A DNA stretch of 43,630 nucleotides from a virus: IMG/VR virus record IMGVR_UViG_3300025141_016909, positions 1 to 43,630 of that record, one strand, 5' to 3'. Positions 39,506 through 43,630 of this stretch are shown piece after piece (the first letter of the stretch is position 1; the number at the start of each line of letters is the position of its first letter). Under the pieces are notes generated by a model. The model was given only the letters and a program-made list of their open reading frames with translations, made no database searches and had not been told where the DNA came from. Position numbers and translations under genes: made by a program.

Positions 39506-40361
39506 AGGAAAAACAGAAGAAGATTACCAGGAAGCAATACGGGAATTCTGCAAAGATAATCCGAACCTGACCATTTACCTTGCAGGTGAAATAAGTCATC
39601 CCGGCATATCTGATCTTGACTTTGTTGTTGTAGATGAATTTCCTGTAATTTCTCCTAAAGTTGAAAAATTTTTGATGGGAGGAAATGTTATTGTCATGCC
39701 TAGTAGTTGTATGCCCCAGATTTCTACGATTGAAAACTTTAACTTGAAGCTGGTGCAAGGAGAAAGAATAGATATCCAGAAAAATCAAAGCAACTATTTT
39801 AGCATTGTAGAAGTAATGGAATGGCTTCCGGAAAGAATATTACTGCTGGAAAGCCTGGATACTAAAATCTTATCACCTCAACAAATTTTGCTTTATTTGA
39901 AATCTGCAGACAGATCTATTAAAAATGTAGAAAAACTAACAGGGAAGCAATTCGATCGTGTAGCAACCGATAAATTAAGAGATAATTTTAAAGTTATTAA
40001 TCTCCAGCAGGTGTTAAAAGGCTACATAAAATCGTGCGAGAGCGCATGGGAAGAATTTACTTCCTTTTGCAAAGTGTGCGAGCCCTCAATAGTCGGGAGC
40101 GCAAACATCTCAAGATACTACCAGTTCGATCACGAAAGATTTCCTCTGCTCTTAAGCTACCTCAATTACCTCTCATCTGAAGACGGAGATTTGCCGTCTA
40201 AACTTAAAGAAAGAATCACAGTCGACAAGTCTGAATGTAAATTTGATCAAGATTTCTTACAATTTATAAGAAAGAGATTTTCTTTGATTGGTGAAGTGTA
40301 TGACTTCCACACTTCCAAAGGAAGTAAAAGCGGGATGATAAAGTATGGCTGGTTCCTCTAG
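39495..40361 (+). CDS. second nucleotidyltransferase-fold protein
   Basis: The TTG at 39495 is chosen because GGAG sits 7 nt upstream. It gives 288 residues; the longer in-frame ATG at 39441 would lie 64 nt inside the neighbouring gene. IYLAGEISHPGISDLDFVVV has a Gly-x-(x)n-Ser-Asp40-Leu-Asp42 pattern, but the usual Gly-Ser is Gly-Glu, so activity is uncertain. A helical C-terminal domain follows. It ends 16 nt inside the deacetylase-like gene. Confidence 0.6.
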   Translation: MNLEGKTEEDYQEAIREFCKDNPNLTIYLAGEISHPGISDLDFVVVDEFPVISPKVEKFLMGGNVIVMPSSCMPQISTIENFNLKLVQGERIDIQKNQSNYFSIVEVMEWLPERILLLESLDTKILSPQQILLYLKSADRSIKNVEKLTGKQFDRVATDKLRDNFKVINLQQVLKGYIKSCESAWEEFTSFCKVCEPSIVGSANISRYYQFDHERFPLLLSYLNYLSSEDGDLPSKLKERITVDKSECKFDQDFLQFIRKRFSLIGEVYDFHTSKGSKSGMIKYGWFL

Positions 40362-41505
40362 TTCAGGGCAAGTATTAGTCGTTCACTGTATCGATACTGA
40401 AGGCCCAATCGGCGGTGATGTTAGGCGAAGACCTGATGGATCCAAGGAGTTTATGGACAACTGGCCTGATATTAAGAATTCACTTCGAGAGATAACATGC
40501 CCAGAGTTTAGAGAAAAGTACGTAGATTCCAACGGGAACCCATACGTTTATAACTGGTTTATCATGGACTTTATGGGCTTCAAGACTAACCCAAAGAATA
40601 GAATTGAAAAGTTCCACGACACGTATGATAACATAAAGTCTTTGAATGCTTCCCATGACTTTTTCCATTGGCACTACCACCAGCCTCCAAAAAGCGGAAT
40701 AGGAGACCAGTGGAGCCCTGACTGGGACGAATCTGATATCCACTATGAGATTCTTGGCCGTAGAGCCTTAGAGAGGAATGACTTCCCTGAGGTTTATCGG
40801 GCAGGAGGAACGATCGAAGATAACAAGTGTTCTCATTGGCTTGAAGATCACTTCATGCTTGATTATTCTAATCGTGTGTCACATAGGTCTACTCCTACTA
40901 CAAACATCTTTGATTTTAACTGGTACGGTGCACCATCACACTGGGGTTACTATCATCCTCATGTAGATGATCTAACACAGCCGGGTGAGATGAAAAGAAT
41001 GATTGCGCGATCTGTGGATCTTGAGTCTAGGTTGCACAGTCTAGAGCAGTGGCAGGTGGATGAAGCATTTTCTTACGCTAAACAATTTGACCAGCCTGTA
41101 ATTCTCTCTTACTTTAGTCACGACCATCGAGATATGAGGCCTGAGACCTATCGAGTCATTGAAATGATCGAGAAAGCCGCTAAAAAATCTGACGTATCTT
41201 TCTCATACTGTGATGCTAAAGCTGCCTTGCAACAAATTGCAAAGATCCAGCCTGAGAAAGTAGAAGTTAATGTCAATCAATACCCTGAAGAAATAACTTT
41301 TTCCTTCTCTTCTAGACCCTACCAGAAAAAGGCTTTTATTTTCGCTCTCACGTCTTCAAATAAGTTCGAGTATATTGAAGGAATGATACAGGTGCAAGAA
41401 GGCGTCTGGTCTTGCTCTGTGCCTTTAAAGCACGATTATAAAGTAATTGCTGCAGCTGGGCACTCACAATCAGGTGATAAGTTTGTTAAGGTGATAGAGC
41501 TTTGA
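40345..41505 (+). CDS. polysaccharide-deacetylase-like protein
   Basis: The protein has 386 residues. QVLVVHCIDTEGPIGGDVRR begins like carbohydrate-esterase-type domains with a metal Asp. ASHDFFHWHYHQPP and FSHDHRDMRPETYRVIEMIE, then KAAKKSD resemble parts of the deacetylase barrel. The C-terminal 90 residues form a separate beta-sandwich-like domain. Catalytic residues are not fully certain. It would trim acetyl groups from a glycan. Its stop overlaps the next start (TTGA). Confidence 0.68.
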   Translation: MAGSSSSGQVLVVHCIDTEGPIGGDVRRRPDGSKEFMDNWPDIKNSLREITCPEFREKYVDSNGNPYVYNWFIMDFMGFKTNPKNRIEKFHDTYDNIKSLNASHDFFHWHYHQPPKSGIGDQWSPDWDESDIHYEILGRRALERNDFPEVYRAGGTIEDNKCSHWLEDHFMLDYSNRVSHRSTPTTNIFDFNWYGAPSHWGYYHPHVDDLTQPGEMKRMIARSVDLESRLHSLEQWQVDEAFSYAKQFDQPVILSYFSHDHRDMRPETYRVIEMIEKAAKKSDVSFSYCDAKAALQQIAKIQPEKVEVNVNQYPEEITFSFSSRPYQKKAFIFALTSSNKFEYIEGMIQVQEGVWSCSVPLKHDYKVIAAAGHSQSGDKFVKVIEL

Positions 41506-42083
41506 GAATATTGGCTGTCATTCCAGCTCGAGGAGGAAGCAAGCGCCTTCATAGAAAGAACATCTACCCCCTTCTTGGTCGACCTCTCATAAGTTATGCG
41601 ATCGAAGCCTGCAAAGGAAGCAAGTACCTAGATAATCAAAGTATATACGTCTCGACTGAAGATGAAGAAATTGCCGGAGTTGCTATTCAATTCGGAGCAA
41701 AAGTAATCGATCGACCTGTTGAGTTAGCTGAAGATCACGTTTGGACCCAGGATGTACTCTCACACGCCCTAGAATGGTCTGAGAGACAAACGGGAGATGA
41801 ATTTGATGTGTTGGTAAGAGTGCAAGCAAACTCTCCCCAGATAACATCTGAGAAGATCGATGAGTGCATAAAAAAGCTACAAGATCATAATCTTTGGGAA
41901 GTTTTTACGGTCGACGAAGATGGTATTGAGGATGCTGCGGTTCATGTCATGCTGAGAAGATGCGTAAACCAAAGAGCGCTTTCGGTGTATAAAGGCGTAG
42001 TAAGAACAGACTACATCGATGTTCACAGCTTAAAAGATATAGAGAAAATCTCAAAAATTATGAAAGAGAGAGAAAAATGTTAG
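41502..42083 (+). CDS. neuA: CMP-sugar synthetase (NeuA-like, CMP-nonulosonate)
   Basis: A TTG start overlaps the upstream stop (TTGA). The 193-residue protein begins MRILAVIPARGGSKRLHRKN, the CTP-binding signature of CMP-NeuAc and CMP-KDO synthetases. It has VSTEDEEIAGVAIQFGAKVI and VRVQANSPQIT, and is shorter than the family's usual 220-240. It should activate a sialic- or legionaminic-type acid; NeuB follows two genes later. Confidence 0.84.
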   Translation: MRILAVIPARGGSKRLHRKNIYPLLGRPLISYAIEACKGSKYLDNQSIYVSTEDEEIAGVAIQFGAKVIDRPVELAEDHVWTQDVLSHALEWSERQTGDEFDVLVRVQANSPQITSEKIDECIKKLQDHNLWEVFTVDEDGIEDAAVHVMLRRCVNQRALSVYKGVVRTDYIDVHSLKDIEKISKIMKEREKC

Positions 42084-42637
42084 TAAGGCAAGACTACGAG
42101 CTGATTAAAAAAGTAGAATACTTCCTGAGAAAAAAGTCCGAAAATAAATCTTCAGGCAGCGCCACGCTTTGGCAATGGGCATTAAATGTACCTCACGAAG
42201 AAAGACTTAGTGTTCTTTTTGAAAAATCAGAAGATATTTTTAGTAAGCTAGAAGAGAGCGGCAGCAATTTTTCAGTCCTAGACTTAGGCTGTGGATTTTG
42301 TACTTACTGGCCTTTTTTAGAGCGACGAGGATGTAATAGATTTGTCGGGGTCGACCTTTTTACACTACGCGATCAGGGCGAACAGGCTTATCAAGAAACT
42401 GCCAATCTGGTTGCTAAAACTTTCTGCAAAAAATCTACTTGGTCAATTTTTGAAGGTGATGCAAGAGATATTGACGCAATATTTCAAGAAGCAGAAATCA
42501 CAGAAAAGTTCGACATAATTTTTACAAAAGACACAGACTATAAAAAGCTAGGATCTACAGGCATACCAGAAGGTGTCTTCAACTCTATTTGCGACAAGTG
42601 GCTTAAAGAAGATGGAACAAAAATCTACGCGGGATGA
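42077..42637 (+). CDS. class I SAM methyltransferase
   Basis: The protein has 186 residues. FSVLDLGCGFCTYWPFLERR is the SAM-binding motif I and FVGVDLF supplies the acidic ribose contact. IIFTKDTDYKKLG lies near the end, where a full fold would continue, so it is rather short. It overlaps the genes on both sides by 7 and 26 nt. Its target is probably a sugar. Confidence 0.75.
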   Translation: MLVRQDYELIKKVEYFLRKKSENKSSGSATLWQWALNVPHEERLSVLFEKSEDIFSKLEESGSNFSVLDLGCGFCTYWPFLERRGCNRFVGVDLFTLRDQGEQAYQETANLVAKTFCKKSTWSIFEGDARDIDAIFQEAEITEKFDIIFTKDTDYKKLGSTGIPEGVFNSICDKWLKEDGTKIYAG

Positions 42638-43304
42638 AAAACCAAGGGTTTTAGTAAGTGTCATAATCACCTGCTACAACCTGGAAAAATACATCAGTCG
42701 CGCCATCAACAGCTGTATTAACCAAACACTATCTGATGATCGATATGAAATTATTGTAGTAGATGATTGCTCCACTGACGGATCGTGGGAAATCATCTCT
42801 CAATTTTCAGGATTAATCAAGCCGATAAAGTCAGAAAAGAATCGGGGCGTATCAGCCGCATCTAACAAAGGTATTACAGCTTCAAGTGGAAAGTATGTAG
42901 TCAGAGTCGACGGCGATGATTTTATCAATAAGAATTTTCTTCACGCGATCTCAGAGGTTTTAGAATGGAATGACGACATAGGTTTTGTATATTGCGACCA
43001 GATAGTTGTTGACAAAGACATGAGTAGAAAACAGGAAATTAATACTCTAGATAAGCTCCTCGATCACGGTGCAGGCGTAATGTTTAGAAGAAGATATCTT
43101 GATGCTGTTGGTTTTTATGACGAAGGTTTAAGAAATCGTGAAGATTATGATCTCATCTTGAGATACATTAAAAACTTTGATGGTTATAGATTAAGATTAC
43201 CTTATTATCGGTACTTTAAGAGAGAAGGCTCTTTGTCGACGCATGTCGAAGAAAGATCTTCTTTGAAGTCAAAAATAGATAAGGATAAAAATGTCACACG
43301 TTGA
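42612..43304 (+). CDS. family 2 glycosyltransferase
   Basis: The ATG at 42612 (230 residues) is the likely start; an upstream in-frame start at 42573 is deeper in the methyltransferase gene. LVSVIITCYNLEKYISRAIN, IIVVDDCSTDGSWEI and GKYVVRVDGDDFINKN are classic GT-A motifs with DxD-type metal binding. Length is normal for small family 2 enzymes. The stop lies 14 nt inside neuB. Confidence 0.88.
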   Translation: MEQKSTRDEKPRVLVSVIITCYNLEKYISRAINSCINQTLSDDRYEIIVVDDCSTDGSWEIISQFSGLIKPIKSEKNRGVSAASNKGITASSGKYVVRVDGDDFINKNFLHAISEVLEWNDDIGFVYCDQIVVDKDMSRKQEINTLDKLLDHGAGVMFRRRYLDAVGFYDEGLRNREDYDLILRYIKNFDGYRLRLPYYRYFKREGSLSTHVEERSSLKSKIDKDKNVTR

Positions 43305-43630
43305 AAATCTTTGGATCCGAATTAAGTCGGGAAATCCATTTTTTATTGCAGAGGCAGGGGTAAATCACCTAGGCTCTCTTGAGCTCGGTGAGCGTCTTAT
43401 CAAAGAAGCCGCACAGGCAGGCGCGCACGCAATAAAGTTCCAGTCGTATAAGGCAGCTAATCTTTGCACAAAAGACGCACCTAGATTCTGGGACTGGGAA
43501 GGTGAGCTCGAAGAGGATGGATCACAATTTGATTCTTACTCTCATTTAGATTCTTTCGGGGAAGCTGAGCATGCTGAACTAAAGAGAATGTGCGATGAGT
43601 ATGACATTGAGTTTATGTCTACTCCGTTTG
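43291..43630 (+). CDS. neuB: nonulosonic acid synthase NeuB, 5' part (runs off the window)
   Basis: The ATG at 43291 has AGGA 6 nt upstream. The first 113 residues contain FFIAEAGVNHLGSLELGERL and GAHAIKFQSYKAANLCTK, followed by FMSTPF at the edge. These are signatures of NeuB/LegI/PseI enzymes that condense a hexosamine-derived sugar with phosphoenolpyruvate. With NeuA it indicates a sialic-, legionaminic- or pseudaminic-type acid. The true end is outside the window. Confidence 0.9.
   Translation, partial: MSHVENLWIRIKSGNPFFIAEAGVNHLGSLELGERLIKEAAQAGAHAIKFQSYKAANLCTKDAPRFWDWEGELEEDGSQFDSYSHLDSFGEAEHAELKRMCDEYDIEFMSTPF

Noticed and set aside
1-43630. CRISPR arrays, insertion sequences, integrase or attachment sites
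   Set aside because: No regularly spaced repeats, transposase or integrase motifs were seen; the short repeats noted are single motifs, not arrays.
1-43630. Ordinary bacterial chromosome as the source
   Set aside because: There are no core cellular genes. The tag-helix proteins, phage-type small proteins, PhoH and lone sigma region favour a phage, though extension of the contig is needed to be certain.

Overview
The window looks like part of a large tailed-phage (Caudoviricetes) genome, probably a myovirus of a Gram-negative, likely aquatic bacterium. All protein genes but one lie on the plus strand. They are packed with 1-4 nt or longer start/stop overlaps, and there are no housekeeping genes or tRNAs. 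The gene content is typical of a big phage: head-associated small proteins, zinc-ribbon proteins, an M23 peptidase, PhoH, a lone sigma region 4 and a tmRNA. No capsid, tail or replication gene is present, so 'phage' is inferred. A phage-derived island in a bacterium cannot be fully excluded.

Region 1 (about 1-9.4 kb) holds small acidic proteins and three larger membrane-segment proteins. Eleven of them begin with variants of one N-terminal helix (Met-Lys-Ile-Ser, then Leu-Arg-x-Ile-Ile-x-Glu-Glu-Leu, often followed by Leu/Ile-x-Glu). This resembles the capsid-targeting propeptide of T4 internal head proteins, so the block may encode proteins packaged in the head and trimmed by a prohead protease.

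Region 2 (9.4-11.3 kb) holds a zinc-ribbon protein and a possible lysis or envelope cassette: an M23 peptidase, a 43-residue membrane peptide and a coiled-coil protein with a C-terminal membrane anchor. Two of its ribosome binding sites can be folded into hairpins.

Region 3 (11.3-19.1 kb) carries a complete YhbH/YeaH (DUF444)-SpoVR-PrkA stress-kinase module. It is followed by a very divergent GroEL-like chaperonin whose ATP-site residues appear to be lost, small conserved phage proteins, a nucleotidyltransferase and a histone H1-like peptide. Region 4 (19.1-21 kb) has a one-piece tmRNA, a minus-strand sigma-70 region-4 mini-protein and a PIN-PhoH ATPase.

Region 5 (21-43.6 kb) is an uninterrupted glycan cluster of 27 genes. 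It includes about eight glycosyltransferases or candidates, GDP-mannose 4,6-dehydratase, a second sugar dehydratase/reductase, a cupin, methyltransferases, a HAD phosphatase, the two halves of the heptose kinase/nucleotidyltransferase HldE as separate genes, a B12-type radical SAM enzyme, a split transketolase, an RmlC-like epimerase, a ColD-like enzyme with His in place of the PLP lysine, two nucleotidyltransferase-fold proteins, a deacetylase-like protein, a CMP-sugar synthetase and the start of NeuB. The phage probably makes or modifies a surface polysaccharide containing a nonulosonic acid, a heptose and a 3,6-dideoxy sugar, possibly a branched one. No stretch longer than 300 bases lacks a gene; the longest gap is 1447-1709.
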